Position numbers and translations under genes: made by a program. Shown here piece by piece: positions 33,504 through 42,994 of a DNA stretch of 64,000 bases. Under the pieces are notes generated by a model. That model had not been told where the DNA came from. It saw only the letters and a program-made list of their open reading frames with translations, and made no database searches. Within the stretch, counting starts at the first letter, position 1; the number at the start of each line of letters is the position of its first letter. This stretch comes from Prosthecobacter sp. (GTDB lineage: Bacteria; Verrucomicrobiota; Verrucomicrobiia; Verrucomicrobiales; Verrucomicrobiaceae): contig JAFMIR010000011.1 of the NCBI GenBank assembly GCA_017853885.1, positions 1 through 64,000 on the forward strand, written 5' to 3'.

Positions 33504-36068
33504 TCAATCGATAAACATGAACTCGTTCGACAGCATGAGCACCTGCGCGAGTTGCTCCCAGGAGGTGAGCGTTGTTTTGGGCGAGGCGGGGAAGTCTTTT
33601 TTGGCGTCCCAAACTTCAGCAGGCGCGTCGCCGCCAGAACCGGCGATGGTTTGAGTGGTGCTGAGTTGCGGGGACCAGAGGAATTGGTCGCTGTTCAAGC
33701 CGATGTCGATATCGACGATGAAATCGAGGGAGTCTCCTTTCTGGAAGGCGATGGAGGTGAGGCTGAGGTCAGCTTGGGAACCATGGAGCTTGGTGCCGAG
33801 CAGTTTGCCGAGGCGGGAGTGGCTCACGAAGGCGCGGATGCCGTCTCCGACCTTCGGTTCGTGTATCAAGGTCGAGCGGAGGTCGTAGCGGTCATCGGCA
33901 GGTGCAATCCAGCGACGCACGACGGCGTGCTGGCGGTTGTTTCCAGGATGACCGCCTTTGGCTGTGAGCTGTGCCCAGCCGAGTTTGGCGTTCGGCCAAT
34001 CTTCGTCGCCTTGCCACGCGTGGCCGGTGAAGTGTGGCAGTAGAGTGAAGTTCTTCACGCGGCCTGTTTTCTCATCCCACTCACCGAAACCCTGCTGCCA
34101 AGCCTTGGCGTGATCGTTTTCGGCGAGAATGGGCTTTTCATCGATGGAGACGAAGGATAGCGCGGAGGCCATTTCATCGGCTTTTGGGCTGCGTTGGAAC
34201 AAATAGCGATACAGCAGGTCAATTCGGGCTTCGGGCGACTTTTCGGTCGAAACGCGTTTCACGAGCGCTTTGGCCTGCTGGACGAGAAACGGGTGATTGA
34301 GACCGAAAAGCGCCTGCTGCGGCACGGTGGTCTCGGTGCGCTGGGGGATGGAGAGATCGGGATTCGCGAAATCGAAGGTGCGCATCACGGCGGGCAGATT
34401 TTCGCGATCGACGAAGGCGTAGAGCGTGCGGCGGGTGTTGCTGGCGGCAAAGAGAGGCTCGGGACGGCCACCGAGGCGCGGAGCGAGATGGCCTGCGGCG
34501 GCGAGCCAGGCATCGCGGGCTTCTTCGAAGGAGAGGCGATGCGGTGTGAGCCCGGATCGACGATACGTCTCCGAAAGCATAATCAGGCGATGCATGTGCT
34601 TCATGCTCCAACCGCTGCGGATGAACTCGGTGGCCAGCCAGTCGAGGAGCGCGGGATGCGTTGGGGGACTGCCTTGCTTGCCGAAGTCGCTCGGGGTGCT
34701 GACGAGGCCGCGGCCAAAGTGATGCTGCCAGATCCGATTCACCATGACGCGGGCGGTGAGTGGATTGCGCGGATCGATGATGGCCTGCGCGAGTTCGAGC
34801 CGGCCGCTGCCTTTCGTGAAGGGCGTTTGGTTGCCGAAGAGGCTCAGGAACTGACGTGGGACGGCATCACCTTTGGTGAGTGGGTTGCCGCGAGTGAAGA
34901 CGCGTGGGGTGCTGGGCAGGGCGCGGTCTTTTAAAATGGTGGCGTAAGCCGGCACGATGCTTGTTTTGATAAGATGGCGGTCCACATCGCCCTGCGCCTT
35001 CCAAAGCTCGGTGGTGACGCCGGTGGGGAAGCACATCTCGATGTTCGCGATGTGCTCGTCGGGCACGAATGCGGGCGAATCGGCCTGCCTGAGGCGTTCC
35101 TCGGTCAATTCGACGCCGGGATGCTTGTCGAGCCACGCGACGAAGCGATGCACGATGAAGGGATTGAGATCGTTCGCGTCGAGAATCTGCCCAAAGGCTT
35201 CCTCGGGATACTTTTCGAGCTCGCGCGTGGCCTGTAGGTAATCGGCGACGCGATCACGCGTGCGTTTCATTTGCTCCTCGCGGCGTTTCGTCATGAGTTC
35301 GCGATTCTTTTTCTCCAGCGCGGCGAGTTCGTCGTTTTCGCCATTGGCGCAAGGCACCAGCGCCTCCGCGCTGCTTTGGAAGACACCGTAGAGCGCGTAG
35401 TAATCGCGCGTGGGGATGGGATCGAACTTGTGATCGTGGCAGCGTGCGCAAGCGACGGTAAGCGCCTGCGTGCCGCGCATGACGACATCAATGCGGTCGT
35501 CGATGATGTCATGCGTGACGCCGAGGAAGCGTCGCCCGAGCGTGAGAAAGCCCATCGCGGCGAGATCGGGTGAGTTTGGTGGCACAACCTGATCCGCGGC
35601 GATCTGCAGGAGCAAAAAGCGGTCGTAAGGCATGTCGGCGTTCATCGCCTGCACGACCCAATCGCGGTAAGCGGAGGCGTGGACCCAGTTCTTCTCCTCG
35701 CGGGCGTAGACGTAGCCTTTGGTGTCGGAGTAGCGGGCGATGTCCAGCCAGTGGCGGGCTTGTTGTTCGCCATAGTGGGGGCTCGATAGGAGAGAGTCGA
35801 TGAGCGTAGCGTAAGCTTCATCGGACGAGTCGGACGAGTCTGGCATGGCCGGCGGTGGGAGGCCGGTGAGATCGAAATGGGCACGGCGAATCAACGTGAT
35901 GGCGTCGGCGCGAATGGCGGATGTGGTTTGGAGATAGGCATCGATGTTGTTCTCCTTGCCGGGCTTCAGCGGTTGGAAGGCCCAGTGCTCCGCATGGAGA
36001 GAAGCGGTAAGCACGAATAAAGCTGCAGAGAGTCCACGCATGAGCGTGATGGCATACGGGCGGCGCAT
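33504..36068 (-). CDS. DUF1549-PSD1 (DUF1553) secreted protein without cytochrome domain
   Basis: 854 residues, or 845 from the ATG at 36041, either way with a signal peptide (GLSAALFVLTASLHAEH). It lacks the N-terminal PSCyt1 heme domain and starts straight with DUF1549 (IRRAHFDLTGLPPPAMP, RHWLDIARYSDTKGYVYARE, CARCHDHKFDPIPTRDYYALYG). A coiled-coil-like linker (LAALEKKNRELMTKRREEQ) leads to PSD1 (RVMVNRIWQHHFGRGLVSTP). Between the body of PSD1 and its usual last helix (LAQVLMLSNEFMFID) an extra domain of about 150 residues is inserted (from WQQGFGEWDEKTGRV to SDQFLWSPQLS). It is one base upstream of the DUF1501 gene, its usual partner. Confidence 0.92.
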   Translation of the reverse strand: MRRPYAITLMRGLSAALFVLTASLHAEHWAFQPLKPGKENNIDAYLQTTSAIRADAITLIRRAHFDLTGLPPPAMPDSSDSSDEAYATLIDSLLSSPHYGEQQARHWLDIARYSDTKGYVYAREEKNWVHASAYRDWVVQAMNADMPYDRFLLLQIAADQVVPPNSPDLAAMGFLTLGRRFLGVTHDIIDDRIDVVMRGTQALTVACARCHDHKFDPIPTRDYYALYGVFQSSAEALVPCANGENDELAALEKKNRELMTKRREEQMKRTRDRVADYLQATRELEKYPEEAFGQILDANDLNPFIVHRFVAWLDKHPGVELTEERLRQADSPAFVPDEHIANIEMCFPTGVTTELWKAQGDVDRHLIKTSIVPAYATILKDRALPSTPRVFTRGNPLTKGDAVPRQFLSLFGNQTPFTKGSGRLELAQAIIDPRNPLTARVMVNRIWQHHFGRGLVSTPSDFGKQGSPPTHPALLDWLATEFIRSGWSMKHMHRLIMLSETYRRSGLTPHRLSFEEARDAWLAAAGHLAPRLGGRPEPLFAASNTRRTLYAFVDRENLPAVMRTFDFANPDLSIPQRTETTVPQQALFGLNHPFLVQQAKALVKRVSTEKSPEARIDLLYRYLFQRSPKADEMASALSFVSIDEKPILAENDHAKAWQQGFGEWDEKTGRVKNFTLLPHFTGHAWQGDEDWPNAKLGWAQLTAKGGHPGNNRQHAVVRRWIAPADDRYDLRSTLIHEPKVGDGIRAFVSHSRLGKLLGTKLHGSQADLSLTSIAFQKGDSLDFIVDIDIGLNSDQFLWSPQLSTTQTIAGSGGDAPAEVWDAKKDFPASPKTTLTSWEQLAQVLMLSNEFMFID

Positions 36069-36078
36069 AGGCGCGCTT

Positions 36079-36852
36079 TCAATGCACGGCTCTCACGTGA
36101 TCCGCGCTGGCGAGCGTTTGCAAGGTGCCATCAGCGAGTTCGAGGAGGAGATGACCTTCTTCATCCAGATCTAAGACGCGTCCGAAAACCTCGCCGTGCA
36201 GGGCTTGGGCACGGATTTGGCGATGGAGGAGCCAGCTTCGCTCACGGACCTCAGCGATGGCGGCGCTGAAGTCGTCATCGAGACGTTGAAACTCGGCATG
36301 AAGGCATTCGAGCAGGCGTTTGGCGAGCGTGTTGCGGTCGATCTCTCGCAAAACGGGCGAGGCAAGCTTTTGCAGCAGCGAGGTGGCGCTGAGCTCGGAC
36401 GGGAAGTCAAGCGTGTTGACGTTCAAACCGATGCCGAGGACCAAAGCGAGACCTTCGCATGTCGAAACGGTCTCAGCCAGCAGGCCGCTCGTTTTGAGAT
36501 CGCCGAGGTAGATGTCGTTCGGCCATTTGATGCGCGGTTGCAGCGGTAATTCTGCCTCGATGGCCTTGCAGATGGCCAGCGCGGCGAGCGTTGTGAGGCG
36601 CGGCCAGCGTTCGAGTGCTGCCGACGGCTTCAAAAGCATGGAAAACATCAAATCCTTGCCACGCGGCGCGATCCAGCGGTTCTCGCGACGGCCACGGCCC
36701 GCGGTTTGTGATTCGGTGAAGACCACGGTTCCGACGGGCTCGCTGGCGGCGTTTTGCTTCAGCCAGTCGCTGGTAGAGCCGAGCTCGTCAAAAATGCGCA
36801 CGCGCCATGGGAGCGCATCGTCGTTCAAAGCATCGACGGAAAGGGAAATCAT
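36079..36852 (-). CDS. birA: biotin--[acetyl-CoA carboxylase] ligase, no regulatory domain
   Basis: 257 residues. It activates biotin and attaches it to carboxylase biotin-carrier domains. The biotin-binding core is present: ELGSTSDWLK, TESQTAGRGRRENRWIAP (the GRGRR loop), IKWPNDIYLGDLKTSGLLAE and VLGIGLNVN. The usual KVAGIL-type segment reads KTSGLL. There is a short C-terminal SH3-like domain but no N-terminal helix-turn-helix, so it does not act as a repressor. Its start overlaps the end of the upstream CDF transporter gene by 4 bases (ATGA), which implies translational coupling. Confidence 0.95.
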   Translation of the reverse strand: MISLSVDALNDDALPWRVRIFDELGSTSDWLKQNAASEPVGTVVFTESQTAGRGRRENRWIAPRGKDLMFSMLLKPSAALERWPRLTTLAALAICKAIEAELPLQPRIKWPNDIYLGDLKTSGLLAETVSTCEGLALVLGIGLNVNTLDFPSELSATSLLQKLASPVLREIDRNTLAKRLLECLHAEFQRLDDDFSAAIAEVRERSWLLHRQIRAQALHGEVFGRVLDLDEEGHLLLELADGTLQTLASADHVRAVH

Positions 36853-37775
36853 GCACGTTTGGAATTTGGATCACTGGCCTCGCCGTGCTGGTGGATTTCG
36901 TCGTGATCACCCTGGCATTCGAGGTGGGTGGTGATGAGCACGGGGCGGTCCACGCTGGCCTGCACAGCGTGCTCGATTTGCGTGGCGATGCGGTGAGCAT
37001 CGCGCAGCAGGATTTGATCATTGAAAAGGAGATGGACCTCGACGTAGTGCATCTCACCGGCATCGCGATGTCGAAGCGCGTGGAATTGCAGGCCGTGCTT
37101 TTGGGTTTCGTGGCGCAGGGCGGCATCGAGCACGGCATTCAGTGCGGGATCAGCTGTGTCCATGAGTCCGCCGACGCTCTGGCGCATGAGGCCGTAGCCT
37201 GTCCTGATAATGTTGCCGGCCATGACCAGACCGCAGACGGAGTCCCAGCCATGCCATCCGGTGAGCGCGACCAATCCGAGTCCGACGATGACACCGAGGC
37301 TGGTCCACACATCGGTAAGCACATGCTTGCCGTTCGATTCGAGAATCAGCGATCCGGCTTTTTGGCCTGTTCGGATTAAATAACAGCCGAGTGCAGCATT
37401 GATGGTGATGGTGAGTGCTGTCAGGATTAGGCCCTCGTCGAGATTAGCGGGAGGAAGGTGGTTGATCCAGCGATGAACGGCCTCGTAGATAATGAAAAGC
37501 GCCGCTAGGATGATGAGTCCACCTTCGATGCCTGCGGAGAAGAACGCGATCTTGCTGTGTCCGTATGGGTGATCGACATCAGCGGGTTTTTTGAGCAAAT
37601 CGAGGCTGAAAGCTGCGAACATGACTGCGGCGACGTGAACGACAGATTCTGCCGCATCTCCCAAGATGGAGGCGGAGCCCGTAAGCACATAGGCGCCCAC
37701 CTTGAGAACGAGCATGAGGAATCCCACAGCAAGCGAAAGGCGCATGGCTCGGGTGGTGGAGGCAGCATGAAGCAT
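36849..37775 (-). CDS. cation diffusion facilitator transporter
   Basis: 308 residues. CDF proteins export divalent metals by proton antiport. Six membrane segments are seen in residues 10-215, with the family signature SASILGDAAESVVHVAAVMF and DHPYGHSKIAFFSAGIEGG. The membrane metal site looks like D40-type Asp plus Glu in place of the second Asp of zinc exporters (GDAAES) and HVLTD on the fifth segment, so metal choice is uncertain. The cytoplasmic domain ends with a His-rich tail (HLECQGDHDEIHQHGEAS) that may bind metal. Coupled to birA downstream by an ATGA overlap. Confidence 0.93.
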   Translation of the reverse strand: MLHAASTTRAMRLSLAVGFLMLVLKVGAYVLTGSASILGDAAESVVHVAAVMFAAFSLDLLKKPADVDHPYGHSKIAFFSAGIEGGLIILAALFIIYEAVHRWINHLPPANLDEGLILTALTITINAALGCYLIRTGQKAGSLILESNGKHVLTDVWTSLGVIVGLGLVALTGWHGWDSVCGLVMAGNIIRTGYGLMRQSVGGLMDTADPALNAVLDAALRHETQKHGLQFHALRHRDAGEMHYVEVHLLFNDQILLRDAHRIATQIEHAVQASVDRPVLITTHLECQGDHDEIHQHGEASDPNSKRA

Positions 37776-37854
37776 TTCGAGGCGCTAGCATGTCTTCTGC
37801 ACGATGTCGAACGGTGGTGAATGGCATGTGGTATGACTCGCGTATCCTTGGTGC

Positions 37855-39171
37855 ATGAAACTGCCAGCCTTAGTTTTGCTCCTCGTCTTGGACGCCCATG
37901 CCTTGGACTGGACCGTTTGGTCGCCACGCGAGGAGGTCAAGCCAGAGGCGTTCATCCAGGCAAACGGCGGTCATGATGGCAAAGGCGTGCTGGTTCTCCA
38001 AACGGGCGATGGCGAGCACTGGATCGGCTGCTGGACTAAGACGCAGCCCGTGGAGGGTGGGCGGCATTACCAGTTTAGCGCGTGGAGGAAGTTCAGCGTG
38101 ATGTCCATGGCTCGTCGCAACGTCTATGCGCGGGTGCTTTGGCAGGATGACAAAGGTAACCCGGTCAATTGGGAAGAGCCTGCCAAGCAAGGCTACGCGA
38201 TAGGAACTGTGCCAAGGGCCGAGCCGGAGTATCCACATGATCCTGGCGGCGAATCCGGCAAGTGGTCTAGGATTGAAAGTACCTTGCGTGCTCCTGTCGA
38301 AGCAAGGCAGGCAAAGATCGAGCTATATCTGCAATGGTCTGCAAACGCCCGTGTGGAATGGAGTGACATTGTTTTGAAGTCAACCGCGCCGCCCGCGCCG
38401 CGAAGGGTGAGGCTGGCTACGGCGCATCTGCTGCCTCGCGAAGGCAAGCAGCCATCGGACAAGCCGCCGCAGTATGCGCCGCTGATTGCCGAGGCCGCAA
38501 AGCAGAAGGCTGATCTCATCGTGCTGGGCGAGACGCTGACCTATTACGGCACCGGGAAGAAGATGCACGAATGCGCCGAGCCGGTGCCGGGACCGAGCAC
38601 GGAGTATTTTGGCAGGCTAGCAAAGGAGCATCACATTCACATCGTGGCCGGTTTAGTGGAGCGTGAGGGCAAGACGATCTACAACACCGCAGCGCTGATC
38701 GGCCCAGATGCCAGAATGATGGGTAAATATCGCAAGGTGACGCTGCCGCGCGGCGAGATTGAGGCGGGTATCACGCCGGGGCGTGAGTATCCAGTGTTTG
38801 AGACGAGCTTTGGCAAGGTGGGCATGATGATTTGCTACGACGGCTTCTTCCCGGAGGTGGCGCGTGCCCTCACAATCCAAGGCGCGGAGGTAATTGCGTG
38901 GCCGGTCTGGGGCTGCAATCCGATGCTGGCAAGAGCACGAGCCTGCGAGAACCATGTGTATGTGGTCAGCAGCACCTTCACCGAACATACAAAGCACGAT
39001 TGGATGATCTCTGGTATCTTTGACCACTACGGCGATGTGCTGGCTCAGGGCGTGGAATGGGGCACGGTGGCAGTGGCGGAAGTCGATCTGGGCTCTCCGG
39101 CTCACTGGAACAGCCTAGGTGACTTCAAGGCGCAGATTCCGAGTCACCGTCCACCACCGCTGAAAGAGTAG
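37855..39171 (+). CDS. secreted carbon-nitrogen hydrolase with N-terminal beta-sandwich domain
   Basis: 438 residues. The signal peptide ([19 protein letters not shown]) is followed by a 160-residue beta-sandwich-like domain ([40 protein letters not shown]) resembling carbohydrate-binding modules. The nitrilase-superfamily core starts near residue 185 with the full catalytic triad: Glu in [12 protein letters not shown], Lys in [12 protein letters not shown] and Cys in [13 protein letters not shown]. It would cleave a C-N bond (amide or nitrile) outside the cytoplasm. Exported nitrilases with such N-terminal modules recur in PVC genomes; the substrate is unknown. Confidence 0.87.
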   Translation: MKLPALVLLLVLDAHALDWTVWSPREEVKPEAFIQANGGHDGKGVLVLQTGDGEHWIGCWTKTQPVEGGRHYQFSAWRKFSVMSMARRNVYARVLWQDDKGNPVNWEEPAKQGYAIGTVPRAEPEYPHDPGGESGKWSRIESTLRAPVEARQAKIELYLQWSANARVEWSDIVLKSTAPPAPRRVRLATAHLLPREGKQPSDKPPQYAPLIAEAAKQKADLIVLGETLTYYGTGKKMHECAEPVPGPSTEYFGRLAKEHHIHIVAGLVEREGKTIYNTAALIGPDARMMGKYRKVTLPRGEIEAGITPGREYPVFETSFGKVGMMICYDGFFPEVARALTIQGAEVIAWPVWGCNPMLARARACENHVYVVSSTFTEHTKHDWMISGIFDHYGDVLAQGVEWGTVAVAEVDLGSPAHWNSLGDFKAQIPSHRPPPLKE

Positions 39172-39178
39172 CGGTGCC

Positions 39179-39757
39179 TCAGCGTGTCTTCTGGCGGATC
39201 AGCATGGCTGGCTCTTGCCAGTTCCAGTACAGCGGCTGCACGAGTTGGGCGTAGTTCGCAGGATCAGAGTCGAGGTGGCAGTGCGCACCATCCTTGTCCG
39301 GTATCTTTAGAGTGCCTTTCAGGGTGCCGGCCTTGATGCCCGCTTCGATGGATTGTGGGTTGATGGTCCAGAGTAAAATCTGACCGCTATTGTTAGCTCG
39401 CACGAGATAGAGAGGCCGTCGTTGGGGCGCGTCGTGTTTTTCGACGAGTGTCGCAAAATAAATATCGTCATCGTCCTTCTCGAGCGAGGCACGGCGCAGC
39501 GTGAGCAGCAATGGCTTGTCTTTTTCTTTTTTGGCGGCGGCAGGTAATTCGGTGAGAGTGAGTTGACCTAGCGCAGCATCGCTGACCTCGACCTTGAACA
39601 CATCATCATCGCCTGCGACATCATAGAGACCGTTCCAGTCTGAGGTCTTCAATTCGGCGGCCTGCAGGCCAAAATCGGTCTCAACAGTGGTCTCAGGACA
39701 GGAGGAGAGCGTGGCGGCAAGGCCGAGGCAGGCGATAAGGCGAAGGGGTATACTCAT
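39179..39757 (-). CDS. predicted lipoprotein of unknown function
   Basis: 192 residues with a lipoprotein signal (MSIPLRLIACLGLAATLSSC, Cys20). The mature part is acidic and probably mostly beta: VFKVEVSDAALGQLTLTELP, a strand DDDIYFATLVEK, PLYLVRANNSGQILLWTIN. I do not recognise a family. It converges on the nitrilase gene with 7 bases between the stops and may be transcribed after kdtA, 39 bases upstream. Confidence 0.65.
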   Translation of the reverse strand: MSIPLRLIACLGLAATLSSCPETTVETDFGLQAAELKTSDWNGLYDVAGDDDVFKVEVSDAALGQLTLTELPAAAKKEKDKPLLLTLRRASLEKDDDDIYFATLVEKHDAPQRRPLYLVRANNSGQILLWTINPQSIEAGIKAGTLKGTLKIPDKDGAHCHLDSDPANYAQLVQPLYWNWQEPAMLIRQKTR

Positions 39758-39796
39758 AAGCGTGAATTTGGGTTACCAATTATTTAGGTATAAAGT

Positions 39797-41119
39797 TTAC
39801 TGCTCATTTGCGCCAATCAAAAGTTCTACAGTGCGCCGTGTGGCGCCGGCATGCACTTGAAGGGCGGCTTGGCCGTTGGAGGCGAGCTTCATCGTCGCTG
39901 CGGGATCATGCAGAAGTTGATCCATGATCTGTGTGAGATCTTTAAAGCCCCGCACCTGCACCGCACCCTGATTTCGCAGTAGCAAATCGACGAGCGGCGT
40001 GAAGTTTTCCATGTGTGGGCCGAAAAGCACGGCCTTCCCAGCAAAGACCGCCTCGGCAGGGTTTTGACCACCTTCAGCCAAGAAACTCTTTCCGATCACC
40101 ACAAGCCTAGCGAGGTGCTGCCATGCGGCTAGCTCGCCGGTGCTGTCGATCAGCAAACATGGTGTGGTGTCCACCTTCGAGGACGCATCTGTTCGTCTTG
40201 CGGGCTGGAGTCCTAGGCCGCGGAGTTGCGCGAGGATTTCCGCGCTGCGCTCGACATGACGTGGCACGAGAAGCAGTGCTAGGCGCGGATGTGCGTTATG
40301 CAAACGCTGGAACACCCTGGCGAGCTCTACCTCCTCACCATCATGCGTGCTGGCGGCGAGCAACACGGGCTGATCCTTGCCGATGCCGCGTTCGTTCAAA
40401 ACAGCACGCAGGTTCTCGACACGCTCCGCTGGCACCTCGGTGCCCTCGGGATCGTATTTGACGCTGCCAGTGAGATGAATGCGAGCTGCTTCTAGGCCAA
40501 AAGATTGCCAGCGAGCCACATCGTCCATCTCCTGCACGAGGATCTGGCGCAGCATGCCATACATGGGCTTCACCAGCACCCGCAGCTTCCGCAGGCGGCG
40601 GGCACTGCGCGGAGAGAGGCGGGCATTCACCAGCGAGGCGGGAATGTTTCGGCGTGCACACGCAGCGACGAGGTTCGGCCATACCTCGGCCTCGACGAGC
40701 ACAAGCTGCAACGGCTGAATGAGATTGAGCATTCGGCCGGGCACGCCAGGAAGATCGACCGGGCTGTAAATCGCCACGACGCGGCCTGCGTGCTGCTTTT
40801 CACATTCTTTGGCCAAGGCGAGTCCGGTGGGCGTGGTAGTCGTGAGGACCACGGCAGTCTCCGGCAAGGATAGAAGCAGGCTATTGATGAGCTTCCGAGC
40901 CACATTCACCTCTCCAACGCTGACAGCATGCATCCAAAAGCGATCGCGCGGCAATGCGGCGATGGCGGCACATGTCTCCGGTGAATGAAAACCGAGGCGC
41001 TGGGCCAGATCACGCCAGCGGCCGCCACGACGGCGCATTTTCACGAACGCACCCGGCAGCATGCAAACGAGGCCGAAGGGCAGAAGCAGGTTGTAGAGAA
41101 GAAGAACGAGCGTGCGCAA
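39797..41119 (-). CDS. kdtA: 3-deoxy-D-manno-octulosonic acid transferase
   Basis: 440 residues from a TTG at 41119; a GT30 glycosyltransferase that adds Kdo to lipid A at the inner membrane. Visible are the membrane-associated N terminus LLLYNLLLPFGLVCMLP, HAVSVGEVNVARKLI, LVEAEVWPNLV, and the acceptor/donor region NPAEAVFAGKAVLFGPHMENF. No ATG fits: the ATG at 41257 would overlap rsmD by 134 bases with an unrelated low-complexity prefix, while the TTG lies 4 bases after the rsmD stop and opens exactly where homologues begin. Same strand and likely same transcript as rsmD. Confidence 0.93.
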   Translation of the reverse strand: MRTLVLLLYNLLLPFGLVCMLPGAFVKMRRRGGRWRDLAQRLGFHSPETCAAIAALPRDRFWMHAVSVGEVNVARKLINSLLLSLPETAVVLTTTTPTGLALAKECEKQHAGRVVAIYSPVDLPGVPGRMLNLIQPLQLVLVEAEVWPNLVAACARRNIPASLVNARLSPRSARRLRKLRVLVKPMYGMLRQILVQEMDDVARWQSFGLEAARIHLTGSVKYDPEGTEVPAERVENLRAVLNERGIGKDQPVLLAASTHDGEEVELARVFQRLHNAHPRLALLLVPRHVERSAEILAQLRGLGLQPARRTDASSKVDTTPCLLIDSTGELAAWQHLARLVVIGKSFLAEGGQNPAEAVFAGKAVLFGPHMENFTPLVDLLLRNQGAVQVRGFKDLTQIMDQLLHDPAATMKLASNGQAALQVHAGATRRTVELLIGANEQ

Positions 41120-41123
41120 ATGA

Positions 41124-41720
41124 TTAGGAGTGAGAGAATGATGAGGGCACGGGCTGCTCACGCCGCTGCAACAGGATGATGCGGGTGGAGCCGTAGGCGC
41201 GGTCGGTGAGCAGTTCCCAGATGGCGGGATCAAAAACGGGCGGTCGCGGCGTGGCAAGCGATTCGAGCAACAGATGACCGCCAGGCTTCACGAGGTCTGG
41301 CAATGCCTCGCTGTTTAAAAGAGCGGCGGTGAGGTCTTTGTCGTCCGGTTTGTGGGCATACGGCGGATCGGCGAAGACGAGATCAAAGATCTCATTGCCA
41401 CCTCGGAGCTGTTCCATGGTGCGGAAGACCTCGCCACAACGCACCATCGCGGCGCCGAGCCGTGTTTTGGCGATGTTTCGGCGGATGACATCGCAGGCAC
41501 GACGGTCCTGCTCGATGAGCAAAGCGGATGAGGCGCCGCGGCTGATGCATTCGAGGCCGAAGGCTCCCGAACCGGCGAACAAATCGAGCACGCGGGCCTC
41601 CGGCATGACTTCAGCGAGCATCGAAAACACTGCCTGCCGCACGCGGTCCTGCGTGGGACGCGTGACGGATTTGGGAACTTCGAGCGGAATGCCTCCCGCG
41701 CTGCCGGAGATGAGTCGCAT
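41124..41720 (-). CDS. rsmD: 16S rRNA (guanine966-N2)-methyltransferase
   Basis: 198 residues from the ATG at 41720 (MRLISGSAGGIPLEVP). It methylates G966 of 16S rRNA during ribosome assembly. The family start RLISGSAGG, the SRPTxDRVREA-like TRPTQDRVRQAVFSML, the SAM site VLDLFAGSGAFGLE and the catalytic DPPY in FADPPYAHK are visible. The longer frame to 41804 adds an unlikely N terminus. Its stop is 4 bases before the TTG start of kdtA. Confidence 0.95.
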   Translation of the reverse strand: MRLISGSAGGIPLEVPKSVTRPTQDRVRQAVFSMLAEVMPEARVLDLFAGSGAFGLECISRGASSALLIEQDRRACDVIRRNIAKTRLGAAMVRCGEVFRTMEQLRGGNEIFDLVFADPPYAHKPDDKDLTAALLNSEALPDLVKPGGHLLLESLATPRPPVFDPAIWELLTDRAYGSTRIILLQRREQPVPSSFSHS

Positions 41721-42004
41721 GAAACTTTTCCATATTCGTGTTCGCCTGTTTTGCGAACAAAACAGCTCAATCATTCGCCGCCGTGTCCCTATCGGCCCCG
41801 GCATGGGCTTTGAAGGTTTTTGCAGTTAGGCAATCTTTTCGGGCTCATGAGATGCGAGGTTGTTTTCCTCATTCGGTTAGATGACGAACCTCCAATCGCC
41901 CATGCGCAAAGAACTGGAATCAAAGTCTGGTGACACGCGCTACATCGGATGCATGGCTGTAGTAGCCGAAGCAGATTCGATCACAAGAACGTCCTCGAGA
42001 GGCC

Positions 42005-42910
42005 TTATTCAAAGGCGCTGACCACAGGTTTGCCATCAAACTCAGCTGGCAGAGGAACATCGAGCAGCCACAGGGCGGTGGCGGCAGTGTCGTAGGTGGT
42101 GACGGGTGCGGTGATCTTGAATCCTTTCTTCACGCTCTTCCCCCAGGCCACCCAGGGGATGAGCATGTCATCAGGAATATTGTCGCCATGCGTCTTGTCA
42201 TGGCCGCCATGATCAGCACTGATCAAGATTACGCTGGTGTCATGGATGCCAGCCTGTTCGATGCTCTGAACCAATTGCTCCAGCGCTTGGTCCGACACCT
42301 TGAAAGCTTCTTTCTGCTGCGGCGATCCCCAGCCGTCTTTGTGGCCTGCGGTATCCGGATCGGCGAAGTGAATGAAGGTGAGGCGTGGCTTGGTCTCCTT
42401 GATCCAGGCGGCGGCGTTTGTCGCCTCCATCTGCGCGGGTTTTTTGTCTGCCTCGATCTCGGCCGAGCCTGCGACTGGCGCGTTCGTCTGTGGGCCACCG
42501 AAGTCGAAGACAGTGAGCGAATCCTTCTGCCATAGGTGGCGGAACTTTTGCTTGCAAACAAACATGCCGGTGATGGCTTGAGGTTCCTTGGCGCGCAGCA
42601 GTGAGAAGGCTGTCGGAACCTTCACTGGCCCGCGGATGGGGGTGTAGGCATTCCAGAGCACTTCATGTTTTTTCGGGTCCACGCCGGTAAGCATGGAGGT
42701 ATGTGAGGGAAGTGTTTTCGGCGGAATGATCGTGCTGGCATGCCAAGTCACCGCGCCAGTGGCGGCCAGTTTTTGAAGCGTAGGCATCTCACTTTCCGCG
42801 ATGACCGCAGGCTTGCCACCGTCGATGCTGACGACAAAGACATGCTCAGCGCGAGGCGCAGCGCAAACGATGGACGGGAGGGTGGCTAGGAGTGCGATGG
42901 TTTTGAGCAT
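42005..42910 (-). CDS. secreted type I phosphodiesterase / alkaline-phosphatase-like enzyme
   Basis: 301 residues from ATG 42910 with a signal peptide (MLKTIALLATLPSIVCAAP). It belongs to the alkaline phosphatase superfamily close to nucleotide pyrophosphatase/phosphodiesterases: metal-binding Asp in VVSIDGGKP, nucleophile Thr in PPKTLPSHTSMLTG, then FADPDTAGHKDGWG (Asp and His) and ISADHGGHDKTHG (Asp-His and His) for the two zinc sites. It would hydrolyse phosphate mono- or diesters in the periplasm. Shorter than typical NPPs (about 400). It is divergent from the acyltransferase-GT9 gene across about 80 bases. Confidence 0.9.
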   Translation of the reverse strand: MLKTIALLATLPSIVCAAPRAEHVFVVSIDGGKPAVIAESEMPTLQKLAATGAVTWHASTIIPPKTLPSHTSMLTGVDPKKHEVLWNAYTPIRGPVKVPTAFSLLRAKEPQAITGMFVCKQKFRHLWQKDSLTVFDFGGPQTNAPVAGSAEIEADKKPAQMEATNAAAWIKETKPRLTFIHFADPDTAGHKDGWGSPQQKEAFKVSDQALEQLVQSIEQAGIHDTSVILISADHGGHDKTHGDNIPDDMLIPWVAWGKSVKKGFKITAPVTTYDTAATALWLLDVPLPAEFDGKPVVSAFE

Positions 42911-42994
42911 AATCCACGGAGGACAACGTGTTGAAGCCCAGTGATCTCGCATGAACGGTTGCGTCGCTGGGAGCATCGCGCCATAAAGAGTCCC

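Noticed and set aside
41881..42021. 46-codon plus-strand frame between rsmD and the phosphodiesterase gene
   Set aside because: Overlaps the 3' end of the phosphodiesterase gene, no family and no ribosome-binding signal.
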